Of a stretch of 64,000 nucleotides of DNA, positions 45,272 through 53,764 are shown piece by piece (position 1 is the stretch's first letter; the number at the start of each line of letters is the position of its first letter). The notes beneath the pieces are model-generated. The model was not told where the DNA came from. It searched no databases and saw only the letters and a program-made list of their open reading frames with translations. Made by a program: the position numbers and the translations under genes. The DNA comes from Candidatus Poribacteria bacterium (GTDB lineage Bacteria; Poribacteria; WGA-4E; WGA-3G), in NCBI GenBank assembly GCA_009841255.1, contig VXMD01000049.1:62001-126000 (forward strand). The letters are read 5' to 3'.

Positions 45272-46498
45272 ATGCCAAAACAAAATATTATCGCAGGACT
45301 TGATATCGGTTCAAGCAAAATTTCGGTAGTTGTTGGGAATACCCTGCACGGAGGCACAGAAAAAATAGGAATTATCGGCGTTGGTCACGCAACTTCCGAA
45401 GGACTCCGCAGGGGAGTTGTCGTTGACATCAACCAAACAGCCGAGGCTATCCGTAAAGCCATCTCCAGTGCTGAATTGATGGCAGGGGTGAAAATAGACG
45501 CCGTCTGTGTCGGTATTTCTGGCGAACATGTTATTGGGCAAACGTCACATGGGGTTGTTTCTGTGGCAAACACTGAGATTTCGCAGGACGATGTTGACCG
45601 AGCAATGATAGCGGCAAAGGCAATCTCAATTCCCGCAGACAGGGAAATACTGCATGTCATCCAGCAAAATTTCGTCGTTGATGCCCAGAGTCGTATTAGG
45701 GAACCTATTGGTATGTCAGGAGCACGTCTTGAAGCTTACGCCTACATTATTACAGGTGGCACAACGGCTATTCAGAATTTGCTCAATAGTATCGAAAAGG
45801 CAGGCGTGCCTATAGTTGAAACACTTGTCGCTGCACCGCTCGCAGCAACACAGGCTATCATCTCAAAGGATGAGCGTGACGTCGGCATTGCACTCGTTGA
45901 TATCGGTGATGGAACAACTGAAATTATTGTCTACAAAGAGGATTCTATCGAACATACAGCAGTCATTCCTGTTGGAGGACAGCACGTTACCAACGACATT
46001 GCGCAATACTTAAAAGTCACCCTGCCAGAAGCTGAGGAACTTAAACTTCACCGAGGTTGTGCCTGGACAAAACTGGTTGATCCCAACGACGTTAGATCTA
46101 TTCAAGTCACGAGTGATTCAGCACCGCCACGTTTCATCGACCGGATTGAACTTGCCCAAATTATCGAGTATCGTATGGCTGAAATCTTGGAGGCAATCGG
46201 TGACGAATTAGGGGATATCCAGCTCCCAGGTGGACTCGTGCTCACGGGTGGTACTGCGCTCATGGACGGCCTGCAAGAACTCGCTGAAGCTATGCTCCAG
46301 TTGCGAGTCCAAATCGGATACCCACGTGGCTTGCAAGGCTTGACCGACCGGGTGAACCATCCAATGTACTCGACAGGAATAGGGCTCGCCCTTTACGGTG
46401 AAACTCTGCGGCAGTTAGAACGTGAACACAACACACGTCATGGAGGGAATGCCTTTGGATCTTTCCTGCAACGCGTCAAGGAATGGTTTGGATATTAA
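45272..46498 (+). CDS. ftsA: Cell division ATPase FtsA
   Basis: A 408-residue actin-like protein that ties FtsZ to the membrane. Visible motifs: phosphate-1 A-G-L-D-I-G-S-S-K, the 1C domain with G-V-V-V-D-I, phosphate-2 A-L-V-D-I-G-D-G-T-T-E, and G-L-V-L-T-G-G-T-A adenosine site. The C terminus (FLQRVKEWFGY) is the amphipathic membrane-binding helix expected in FtsA. A very strong GAAGGAGGTG lies upstream of the ATG. Confidence 0.95.
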   Translation: MPKQNIIAGLDIGSSKISVVVGNTLHGGTEKIGIIGVGHATSEGLRRGVVVDINQTAEAIRKAISSAELMAGVKIDAVCVGISGEHVIGQTSHGVVSVANTEISQDDVDRAMIAAKAISIPADREILHVIQQNFVVDAQSRIREPIGMSGARLEAYAYIITGGTTAIQNLLNSIEKAGVPIVETLVAAPLAATQAIISKDERDVGIALVDIGDGTTEIIVYKEDSIEHTAVIPVGGQHVTNDIAQYLKVTLPEAEELKLHRGCAWTKLVDPNDVRSIQVTSDSAPPRFIDRIELAQIIEYRMAEILEAIGDELGDIQLPGGLVLTGGTALMDGLQELAEAMLQLRVQIGYPRGLQGLTDRVNHPMYSTGIGLALYGETLRQLEREHNTRHGGNAFGSFLQRVKEWFGY

Positions 46499-46555
46499 GT
46501 GTCACCTGCACTCTTTAACAGAACGCATCTACTTACGCTAAACTTGCCGTAACGC

Positions 46556-46584
46556 TTGACTTAACTTTGCGAATAGCGTATAAT
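46556..46584 (+). promoter_or_regulatory. Sigma-70 promoter for ftsZ
   Basis: TTGACT, exactly 17 bases, TATAAT, 118 bases before the ftsZ ATG. The leader that follows has two tiny frames: ATG at 46606 (11 codons) and ATG at 46649 (10 codons, just upstream of GGAGG). ftsZ itself has only a weak ribosome site, so leader control is possible. Confidence 0.75.
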
Positions 46585-46702
46585 TTAATGTGAAGAAGCG
46601 AATCCATGAAAGTTATTAAGGAACCTCGGTCTGGAGATTGAGGCTATAATGATAGGAGGAATTAGGTTGCTGTGTCTTTAGTTATAGTAACTGAAATCTA
46701 AG

Positions 46703-47989
46703 ATGATAGAATTTGAACAGGAAGAATTTGAAAGTCTACGCGCTAAAATTAAAGTCATTGGGGTTGGTGGAGCAGGTGGAAACGCTGTCAAACGTATGAT
46801 TGAAGCAGGACTTACCGGTATAGAATTTTATGCCGTCAATACTGACCAACAAGCACTCATGACCTGCCGCGGTGCCACCCAAATCCAGATTGGCGTTAAC
46901 ACCACTGAGGGCTTAGGTTCCGGCGCAAATCCCGATATCGGCAGAAAAGCCGCTGAAGAAGACAGAGAACACCTTCAAACTATCGTAGAGAATGCCAATA
47001 TGGTCTTCATCACCGCAGGCATGGGCGGTGGGACGGGTACCGGTGCTGCCCCACTTATCGCTACACAAGCCAAAGAGCGTGGCGCACTTACGATTGGAGT
47101 CGTGACCCGTCCGTTCAACTTTGAGGGACAACGTCGCGCAGCCGCCGCCGAAGCAGGGCTTGAGGAACTCCGAGAAGCTGCTGACTCCGTAATTGTTGTG
47201 CCAAACCAGCGTCTCATTGATACCATGGACAGGAAACTTCCAATCCGTGAAGCATTTCGGATGGGAGACCAGATTCTTTTACATGGCGTTAAAAGTATAT
47301 CCGACATTGTCACTGAATCCGGTGAAATTAACGTTGATTTTGCCGATGTTGAATCCATCATGCGAAACGCAGGAAGCGCGTTGATGGGCATGGGCCATGC
47401 AACTGGGGACAACCGCGCCCAAATTGCAGCGGAACAGGCGATCAGCTCGCCACTCCTTGAGCAAACGAATATTGCTGGGGCCGTCGGTATGATTGTGAAC
47501 ATTACCGCACCGCCTGATTTCATGATGCACGAACTCGATGACGCTATGGGTGTCATTCAGGATACTGCCCCTGATGCACAAATCATTTTCGGACTTGTTT
47601 ACAAAGATGAATTGGAACTTGGAGATGAAGTCCTTGTAACCGTCATTGCAACAGGGTTTGATAATGCTGCAGGAGAGGCCTACGGCATTGATGATAGAAA
47701 CACATCTGCACGATATGACGACGCAGATACTTATCAAAGGCAGCCACAGACTTTTGAACAGCGTATACCCAGTTCAAGCAGAACGCGAAGAACGCCATCT
47801 GATAACCCCAAGGTTCCGGGGCGGAGGCGGAGGGTGAATGCCGAACCACCTACAGAGGAGGATAACGTACCCCAAAACAATCCGCCCAAACCTACTCGAG
47901 GAAGAGACCAAGGCTCACAGCAGCGTGAAACAGACTGGGAAATTCCCGCTTTCTTACGCGTTCAGAAAAGACGTGGGAACGATAAATAG
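46703..47989 (+). CDS. ftsZ: Cell division GTPase FtsZ
   Basis: A 428-residue tubulin-like GTPase that forms the division ring. It has the N-terminal K-V-I-G-V-G-G-A-G-G-N-A, the tubulin signature G-G-G-T-G-T-G (residues 108-114), and N-Q-R-L-I-D with the T7 loop N-V-D-F-A-D. After residue ~315 comes a charged, disordered linker, then the conserved C-terminal peptide W-E-I-P-A-F-L-R that binds FtsA. Complete and of normal length. It has its own promoter in addition to readthrough from ftsA and is followed by a terminator. Confidence 0.97.
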   Translation: MIEFEQEEFESLRAKIKVIGVGGAGGNAVKRMIEAGLTGIEFYAVNTDQQALMTCRGATQIQIGVNTTEGLGSGANPDIGRKAAEEDREHLQTIVENANMVFITAGMGGGTGTGAAPLIATQAKERGALTIGVVTRPFNFEGQRRAAAAEAGLEELREAADSVIVVPNQRLIDTMDRKLPIREAFRMGDQILLHGVKSISDIVTESGEINVDFADVESIMRNAGSALMGMGHATGDNRAQIAAEQAISSPLLEQTNIAGAVGMIVNITAPPDFMMHELDDAMGVIQDTAPDAQIIFGLVYKDELELGDEVLVTVIATGFDNAAGEAYGIDDRNTSARYDDADTYQRQPQTFEQRIPSSSRTRRTPSDNPKVPGRRRRVNAEPPTEEDNVPQNNPPKPTRGRDQGSQQRETDWEIPAFLRVQKRRGNDK

Positions 47990-48073
47990 GAACTACCTCT
48001 ATAATGACTCCTATCGCTTCTAATTTTTTGAGTGTAACTTCCGATTCCCTGATTGGGATTCCTTAAAAACCAG

Positions 48074-48127
48074 CGCCGCACCGTGTTTCGATAACATAGT
48101 GCGGCGTGTATCGCTTTTTTCATTTTT
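48074..48127 (+). terminator. Terminator at the end of the division cluster
   Basis: CGCCGCAC (48074-48081) pairs with GTGCGGCG (48099-48106), an eight-base stem; T-runs follow at 48115 and 48123. The T-run begins about ten bases after the stem, so it is not a perfect textbook terminator. Confidence 0.6.
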
Positions 48128-48209
48128 TTAGTGTGGACTTTTGCTGACTGACCCACTTCAAGTAAAGGAATCGGGGTTAGAAACCCCTCCTACAAAATCT
48201 GAGGCAACA

Positions 48210-49934
48210 GTGAACCTACATCAACATTATCAACACTTGCGCAGTGAGGAACACGGCGCACATACCAACTTCAGAAAACCTAACAAATTCGCACTTGTCT
48301 ATCCGAGTACGTATGCCCTCGGTATGTCAAGCCTCGGTGTTCAGGTGATGTATGCAACGCTCAACAGTCGAGTGGACACCGCTTGCGAACGTGTTTTTAT
48401 TCCTGAGCCTGATTACCTCCGGAAACTTGCCTCTCAGAGAAAGGCTCTTTTCTCGTTTGAAACGCAGACGCCTCTGAATCAATTTGACATCATCGGGTTT
48501 TCAGTCTCTTTTGAATCAGATTATGTGAATATTCCTCGCACGTTAGCATTGGCGAACATACCCTCCCTTGCTGATGAGCGAACCGAATGGGATCCGCTCA
48601 TCATTGCTGGTGGCATTAATATCTCCTACAATCCAGAACCGATTGCCGATTTTGTTGATGTCTTTGTCATCGGAGAAGCCGAACTTGTCATTCACCAACT
48701 GATGGCACATTTCAATGAGTGGAAGAGATCCGGCACACCGAAGAGCGAATTGCTTGAAACGCTCGCCACTGTTCCAGGGCTTTACGTGCCACATTTTTAC
48801 GATGTAACCTATCGCGACGATGGTACGATTGATGCCGTCTCCCCAAAACCGGGCATATCGCCTCAGATTCGCGCAGGAGCCGTTCCAAAACTTGATGATG
48901 TCGAAACTTGCACGCACATCCACACACCCAATACTGAATTCGAAAACGCACATCTCATTGAAATTGTACGCGGATGCGGTAGGCAGTGTCGCTTCTGCGT
49001 CGCAGACTATGCCCGTCGATGGCCGAGACATCGCTCCGTAGGGAGTACGCTCGCGCTTGCCGAACGCGCACGTGGCATTACAGATAGAATCGGACTTGTC
49101 GGAGCTTCTATCTCTGACCATCCACACATCGACGAAATTGCGACAGGCCTCGTCGACCGTGGATTTCGCATCTCCTGTGCCTCTCTCCGCGCCGAAACTG
49201 TCCGCGCACCTCTGCTTGACGCACTCGCAGACAGTGAACAAGGAACCATCACTATTGCGCCAGAAGTTGCAACCGAAGAACTCCAAAAGGTTGTCAATAA
49301 AGCCATCCCCCGTGAACGCCTCTACTATATTTTCGAGGAAGCATTAAAACGTGATATTCTCAACCTTCGCCTATACTTCCTCATTGGTGTCCCACATGAA
49401 ACACCAGCAGACGTGGAAGCCATTGTTGATATGGCAAAGGAGATGCGAACGATCCTTCTCCCTCATGCGAAGAGAACGGGAAAAATCGCGCGCATTAGTT
49501 TCACGATTTCACCCATGGTGCCAAAACCGCATACGCCTTTCCAGTGGGTAGCGATGGAACCTCCGAAAACCATCTCCCGAAAACTCGATTTTCTCAAACG
49601 CGAAATTAACCAACTTGGCAGTATAAAAGTCGGTTCCGCAAGTGCTAGACTCGCACACCAAGAAGCCGTCTTTGCCCGCGGCGATCGGCGACTTGGAAAA
49701 GTCATCCTTGACCTCGCACGCGGTGTCTCATGGAACCAAGCTTTCCGTAATCATGAATTAGTCCCACATTTTTATGCGACACGTCAACGTCCACTGCATG
49801 AGGTCAACCCGTGGGATCATCTTGATCTCAACGTTAAACCGCAATTTCTACAACTTGAGTTCCACAAACACGAAAAAGGGTTCACGACCAGCGAATGCGA
49901 CACGGCTGTTTGTAAGAAGTGTGGTGCTTGCTAA
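48210..49934 (+). CDS. B12-binding-domain radical SAM protein
   Basis: A 574-residue protein. The GTG at 48210 with GAGG upstream is the best start; the frame is open from a TTG at 48141 through a palindromic repeat, which I do not think is coding. The first ~190 residues are like the B12-binding fold of such proteins (A-L-V-Y-P-S-T-Y-A-L-G-M-S-S-L-G). The radical SAM cluster motif is C-G-R-Q-C-R-F-C (C-x3-C-x2-C). The C terminus has an extra cysteine set (C-D-T-A-V-C-K-K-C-G-A-C). It resembles the uncharacterised TIGR03960-type group, in which the neighbour can be a TIGR03936 protein (tRNA modification suspected); no such neighbour is here. Reaction unknown. Confidence 0.82.
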   Translation: MNLHQHYQHLRSEEHGAHTNFRKPNKFALVYPSTYALGMSSLGVQVMYATLNSRVDTACERVFIPEPDYLRKLASQRKALFSFETQTPLNQFDIIGFSVSFESDYVNIPRTLALANIPSLADERTEWDPLIIAGGINISYNPEPIADFVDVFVIGEAELVIHQLMAHFNEWKRSGTPKSELLETLATVPGLYVPHFYDVTYRDDGTIDAVSPKPGISPQIRAGAVPKLDDVETCTHIHTPNTEFENAHLIEIVRGCGRQCRFCVADYARRWPRHRSVGSTLALAERARGITDRIGLVGASISDHPHIDEIATGLVDRGFRISCASLRAETVRAPLLDALADSEQGTITIAPEVATEELQKVVNKAIPRERLYYIFEEALKRDILNLRLYFLIGVPHETPADVEAIVDMAKEMRTILLPHAKRTGKIARISFTISPMVPKPHTPFQWVAMEPPKTISRKLDFLKREINQLGSIKVGSASARLAHQEAVFARGDRRLGKVILDLARGVSWNQAFRNHELVPHFYATRQRPLHEVNPWDHLDLNVKPQFLQLEFHKHEKGFTTSECDTAVCKKCGAC

Positions 49935-50045
49935 TTGGTTATCAGTTAACAGTCGTCAGTTAAGAGGTGAATCCGTTGAACCAGCGTGTTTTGTAACTGA
50001 TAACCGAAAGGAAATCTGCATAGCAGATTTCCGAACTGATAACCA
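49933..50045. repeat. TATCAGTTA-type intergenic repeat
   Basis: ATTGGTTATCAGTTAACAGT then CGTCAGTTAAG, followed by TTGTAACTGATAACCG and a hairpin GAAATCTGCATAGCAGATTTC (50011-50031), then AACTGATAACC. It fills the gap before the LamG gene and can fold on itself end to end. Confidence 0.6.
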
Positions 50046-50064
50046 TAAAAAGGAGAAATTCACA

Positions 50065-50841
50065 GTGCTCAAATTCGGACAATTTATAGGTGGACTCGTC
50101 GCAATGTGCATTTTGTTCACCGTTTCGACACCTTTACATGCCGGGTTAGATGACAAATCTCTCGTTTTATATCTCCCTTTTGACGAAGGAAAGGGAGGGA
50201 AAGCCGCCGATGGCTCCATATATGGTCATGATGGTGAATTTGTTCAAAATCCCACATGGGTAGATGGACAGTTCGGCAAAGCATTGGAATTCGATGGGAC
50301 CAAGGGAGAACATGTTATCGTTCCCATCAACGACACTTTACAGCTACGAGAACAATTTTCTGTCGCTTTTTGGGTGAAACGCGGGAAAGCCCAAATTCGG
50401 GACTGGAATTACATGGTGGCAGCCGGCTCATTGAAATGGGCAACAATTTTTAAGAATGGTGGCAGTATGACCTACTTCTGGTCGACCTCTGGTGGCACAT
50501 GGGCACAGAAGGCGGTCAGCAAGGACATTCAACCCGAAGATTGGGTGCACATGGTAGTCACACATGATACTAAATCAAAAGTGGTCATCTATAATGATGG
50601 CAAAGAAGCCGGTGGTGGAGCGAAACCGCCACCTGTCGATGAAATTGACGGTTCTATTATGGTCGGTGCCCGCCACCCCGGTCAAGAATTTTTCACAGGT
50701 ATCATTGACGAGGTGTTTCTTTTTAACCGGATCATCACCGAAGCAGAAATCAGCGAAATTATGGATGGCGAATTTCTGCCCGTAGAACCCGCAGAGAAAC
50801 TCGCGACGACCTGGGGTAGCATTAAGGCGGATCGCGATTAG
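50065..50841 (+). CDS. Secreted LamG-domain protein with TTWGxIK tail
   Basis: A 258-residue protein. The GTG at 50065 has AAGGAG nine bases upstream; the frame is open further back but that part is repeat sequence. Residues 1-~27 are a signal peptide (GGLVAMCILFTVSTPLHAG). The rest is one LamG/concanavalin-like jelly roll: V-L-Y-L-P-F-D-E-G, F-D-G, F-S-V-A-F-W-V-K, W-V-H-M-V-V-T-H, I-D-E-V-F-L-F-N-R. It ends V-E-P-A-E-K-L-A-T-T-W-G-S-I-K-A-D-R-D, a tail shared with other secreted proteins here. LamG domains bind sugars or proteins; a surface adhesin or glycan-binding role is plausible. Confidence 0.85.
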   Translation: MLKFGQFIGGLVAMCILFTVSTPLHAGLDDKSLVLYLPFDEGKGGKAADGSIYGHDGEFVQNPTWVDGQFGKALEFDGTKGEHVIVPINDTLQLREQFSVAFWVKRGKAQIRDWNYMVAAGSLKWATIFKNGGSMTYFWSTSGGTWAQKAVSKDIQPEDWVHMVVTHDTKSKVVIYNDGKEAGGGAKPPPVDEIDGSIMVGARHPGQEFFTGIIDEVFLFNRIITEAEISEIMDGEFLPVEPAEKLATTWGSIKADRD

Positions 50842-50854
50842 AAATACGCTTGAC

Positions 50855-50878
50855 AAGGGCGGTGCCAACACCGCCCTT
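50855..50878. repeat. Palindromic repeat between LamG and TPR genes
   Basis: AAGGGCGGTG and CACCGCCCTT form a ten-base stem with a CCAA loop. No T-run, so it is more likely a REP-type repeat than a terminator. Confidence 0.6.
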
Positions 50879-50896
50879 ACATCAGAGAAAAAGCGT

Positions 50897-52063
50897 ATGC
50901 TAAAATATTTCACCATATTCATCCTCGTAGGGGCTGGGTTCCCCAGCCCGACTTTTATAAATATCGCTTTATCCGATTCTTCACGCGTTGAAAAGCATTA
51001 TAAAGATGCCACTACCTATCATGATCTCGGTGAATTTGAGCGCGCTATCACCGAATACAAGAAAGTCATTGCGCTCAACCCAAATTCCCCTCTTATTTAC
51101 AACAGACTCGGTGTCGCATATTCCGAACTGAAGCAATACGATGCCGCACTTGATGCGTATCGAAGAGCCCTTGCCTTGTCTCCTATGACGGCTGAACCGC
51201 ACTATAACATGGGGCTGGTTTACCTCAAGCAGGGTGATCTCCCACATGCCCTTGAGGCGTTTAAACGCGCCATTGCTATTGACACTGAGTGGGGGGATGC
51301 CTACACAGGACTCGGCGAAGTCTACTTGAAGCAGGGTGATTTCGGACGTGCCGATCGCGCCTATAAACACGCCATACGCCTCAATTCAAACGCAAATCCG
51401 AGTGCTATCTTAGGATTAGGGAAGGTCTATGCAAGGCAGAAACGCTGGGAGGACGCAATCATCGCCTTTAGGGAAGTAATTGAAATCCAAGTGGATAACA
51501 CTGACGCACATTATCAACTCGCCCAAATTTATATTAAACGTGGCGAAAAGAAAAAAGCCGCTTCAGTAATGGCGGTCTTCAAAGTTCTCCGTCAAACAGA
51601 CCCACTCCTCAAAGAAGCAGAGATATGGGTGAAAAGACATCCCGAGGACGCAAGAGGCTATAACAATCTTGGTATCGTTTATCTCGCACGTCGTCGTTCT
51701 GAGGACGCAATTGCGAGCTACAAACATGCCATTTCCCTTGCCCCTGATTTAGCCACTGCCCACTACAACTTAGGACACGCCTACCATAAGCAAGGAACGA
51801 TGAACCGCGCTATCACAGCTTATCAACAAGCACTCACCCTCGACACGAATCTCGCAATTGCGCATAACAACATCGCTGTCTGCTACATAGAATTAGGGAT
51901 AGATTTGAACCAGGCACTCTCCCATGCCCGAACCGCTGTCCGTCTTGTCCCAACTGAGCCGAACTATTGGGATACGCTTGCGCAAGTTTGCACCATTCTT
52001 GAATTGAAAAATGAAGCGCAACAGGCACGTGAAAAAGAGGAAAGATATTCCGAAAAAGAATGA
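50897..52063 (+). CDS. Tetratricopeptide repeat protein, probably exported
   Basis: A 388-residue protein with eight to nine TPR units, for example the run A-T-T-Y-H-D-L-G-E-F-E-R-A-I, then P-H-Y-N-M-G-L-V-Y-L-K-Q-G-D and A-H-Y-N-L-G-H-A-Y-H-K-Q-G-T. The first ~27 residues look like a signal sequence; within it, V-G-A-G-F-P-S-P is encoded by a palindromic repeat (50927-50949) of a kind seen elsewhere in non-coding DNA. The stop overlaps the next start by four bases (ATGA), so the two proteins are made together and may form a complex. No catalytic domain. Confidence 0.85.
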   Translation: MLKYFTIFILVGAGFPSPTFINIALSDSSRVEKHYKDATTYHDLGEFERAITEYKKVIALNPNSPLIYNRLGVAYSELKQYDAALDAYRRALALSPMTAEPHYNMGLVYLKQGDLPHALEAFKRAIAIDTEWGDAYTGLGEVYLKQGDFGRADRAYKHAIRLNSNANPSAILGLGKVYARQKRWEDAIIAFREVIEIQVDNTDAHYQLAQIYIKRGEKKKAASVMAVFKVLRQTDPLLKEAEIWVKRHPEDARGYNNLGIVYLARRRSEDAIASYKHAISLAPDLATAHYNLGHAYHKQGTMNRAITAYQQALTLDTNLAIAHNNIAVCYIELGIDLNQALSHARTAVRLVPTEPNYWDTLAQVCTILELKNEAQQAREKEERYSEKE

Positions 52064-53754
52064 GATACTTCTGCTACATCGTCCTCTTCTTCCTTCCGAG
52101 CATGTCCACTCCCGCAGCGGTTCAATTCGTTGACGCGACCGCTGCTGCAGGAATCACATTTCGGCATGTCGATGGCAGAACCGGTGAGAAGTACCTCCTC
52201 GAAACGCTCGGCTCTGGTGCCGTCTTTTTCGACTTTGACGTTGATGGGGCATTGGATCTCTATATAGTGAACGCTACATACATCCCCCCACCAGCCAGCG
52301 AAAAACTGTCTCAGACGCTAGTCCCACGAAACGTCCTCTACCGAAACAACGGCAACGGCACCTTTACTGATATTACAGACAGCGCAGGCGTTGGAGATAC
52401 CGGCTATGGCGTTGGATGTGCAGCCGCCGATATTAATAATGACGGCTACCCTGAAATTTATGTAACGAACTACGGACGCAACCGCCTCTACTACAACAAC
52501 GGTGATGGCACCTTTACTGACGTCACACAAAAAGCAGGCGTCGGTGATGAACGTTGGGGAACAAGCTGTGCCTTTCTGGATTACGATTTAGATGGGGACG
52601 TTGACCTATACGTCGTCAACTACATGAAATTCTCCGTCGCGGAAAACGAATGGTGGGAAACGCAGGGTATCAGAACATATTGCAGCCCGACAGATCAGAT
52701 CGCTGGTAGCCACTTTGTAAGCGAGCCTGATATCCTCTATCGCAACAACGGCGACGGAACCTTTACAGATGTTACCGAAACTGTGGGGATCTCACATCGT
52801 GCCCTCGGTCTCGCTGCCGCAGTTGGAGATTACGACAATGATGGTTACCCAGACTTACACATCGCTAACGATATGGAAGCGGACCTCTTCTACCACAACA
52901 ACGGCGATGGCACTTTTACCGAGACCGCTGACTTCACCGGGACAGGATACGATGAAAACGGTTTCCCAGGAAGTGGTATGGGAAACGCATTCGGCGATTA
53001 CAATAACGATGGTTACCTTGACCTTATTGTTAGTAACGCTTCTGGACTGCCCGCACTGCTCTATCGAAATGAAAACGCTGCGTTTTTTACCGATGTTTCT
53101 TTTATTTTAGGTATTGGAGCCGTAACACTCCCGTATTTCAAATGGGCAGTCGAATTCTTAGATTACAACAACGATGGTCTCCTTGACCTCTTCGTCGCGA
53201 ACGGACACCTTCAAGAGAACATCTCGCTCTTTTCAGAGAGTACTTATCCACAGATGGATTTGATTTTTCGTAACGTGCGTAGGCAGGACGGCACACACCA
53301 TTTTATGGATGCATCTACCGAGGTTGGATTGGCAGCACTTCCCAAAAAAGTTAGCCGGGCTGCGGCATTCGGGGACTATGACAATGACGGAGATATTGAT
53401 ATTTTTCTCAACAATTCCAATCAACCCGCAATGCTTCTCCGAAACGAGGGCGGTAACAGCAATCACTGGTTGACAATCCAACCCATCGGGACCCGAAGCA
53501 ATACGTCCGGTATTGGCACAAAAATAGTTGTGAAAGCGGGGAATTTGTCTCTTTCCAAAGAGGTACGGAGCGGTGCGAGTTACCTCTCACAAAGCGATCT
53601 CCGGGTTCATTTTGGATTGGGAAAGAATCTCGCAGTCGTCGATACCCTTGAAATCCACTGGCAGAGCGGACTCAGCGAGCAGTTTTCTAACGTGAAATCC
53701 GACCAAATTCTCCGTATTAAAGAAGGACAGGGAATTATACATACCGAGGAATGA
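52060..53754 (+). CDS. CRTAC1-like secreted protein with FG-GAP/VCBS and ASPIC/UnbV domains
   Basis: A 564-residue protein with a short signal peptide (about residues 1-18). It holds about seven VCBS/FG-GAP repeats with the calcium-loop pattern D-x-N-N-D-G-Y-P/L-D, for example AADINNDGYPE and FGDYNNDGYLD, forming a beta-propeller, then a C-terminal ASPIC/UnbV domain (G-V-R-S-G-A-S-Y-L-S-Q-S, W-Q-S-G). Such proteins are common in sponge-associated and marine bacteria and may bind host surfaces or calcium. It is translationally coupled to the TPR gene. Confidence 0.9.
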   Translation: MRYFCYIVLFFLPSMSTPAAVQFVDATAAAGITFRHVDGRTGEKYLLETLGSGAVFFDFDVDGALDLYIVNATYIPPPASEKLSQTLVPRNVLYRNNGNGTFTDITDSAGVGDTGYGVGCAAADINNDGYPEIYVTNYGRNRLYYNNGDGTFTDVTQKAGVGDERWGTSCAFLDYDLDGDVDLYVVNYMKFSVAENEWWETQGIRTYCSPTDQIAGSHFVSEPDILYRNNGDGTFTDVTETVGISHRALGLAAAVGDYDNDGYPDLHIANDMEADLFYHNNGDGTFTETADFTGTGYDENGFPGSGMGNAFGDYNNDGYLDLIVSNASGLPALLYRNENAAFFTDVSFILGIGAVTLPYFKWAVEFLDYNNDGLLDLFVANGHLQENISLFSESTYPQMDLIFRNVRRQDGTHHFMDASTEVGLAALPKKVSRAAAFGDYDNDGDIDIFLNNSNQPAMLLRNEGGNSNHWLTIQPIGTRSNTSGIGTKIVVKAGNLSLSKEVRSGASYLSQSDLRVHFGLGKNLAVVDTLEIHWQSGLSEQFSNVKSDQILRIKEGQGIIHTEE

Positions 53755-53764
53755 GCGGATTATC

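Noticed and set aside
48141-48209. TTG start for the radical SAM protein
   Set aside because: This stretch contains a palindromic repeat and has no ribosome site; GTG at 48210 has GAGG.
49774-50064. Upstream extension of the first LamG frame
   Set aside because: It overlaps the radical SAM gene and the TATCAGTTA repeat; the signal peptide starts at 50065.
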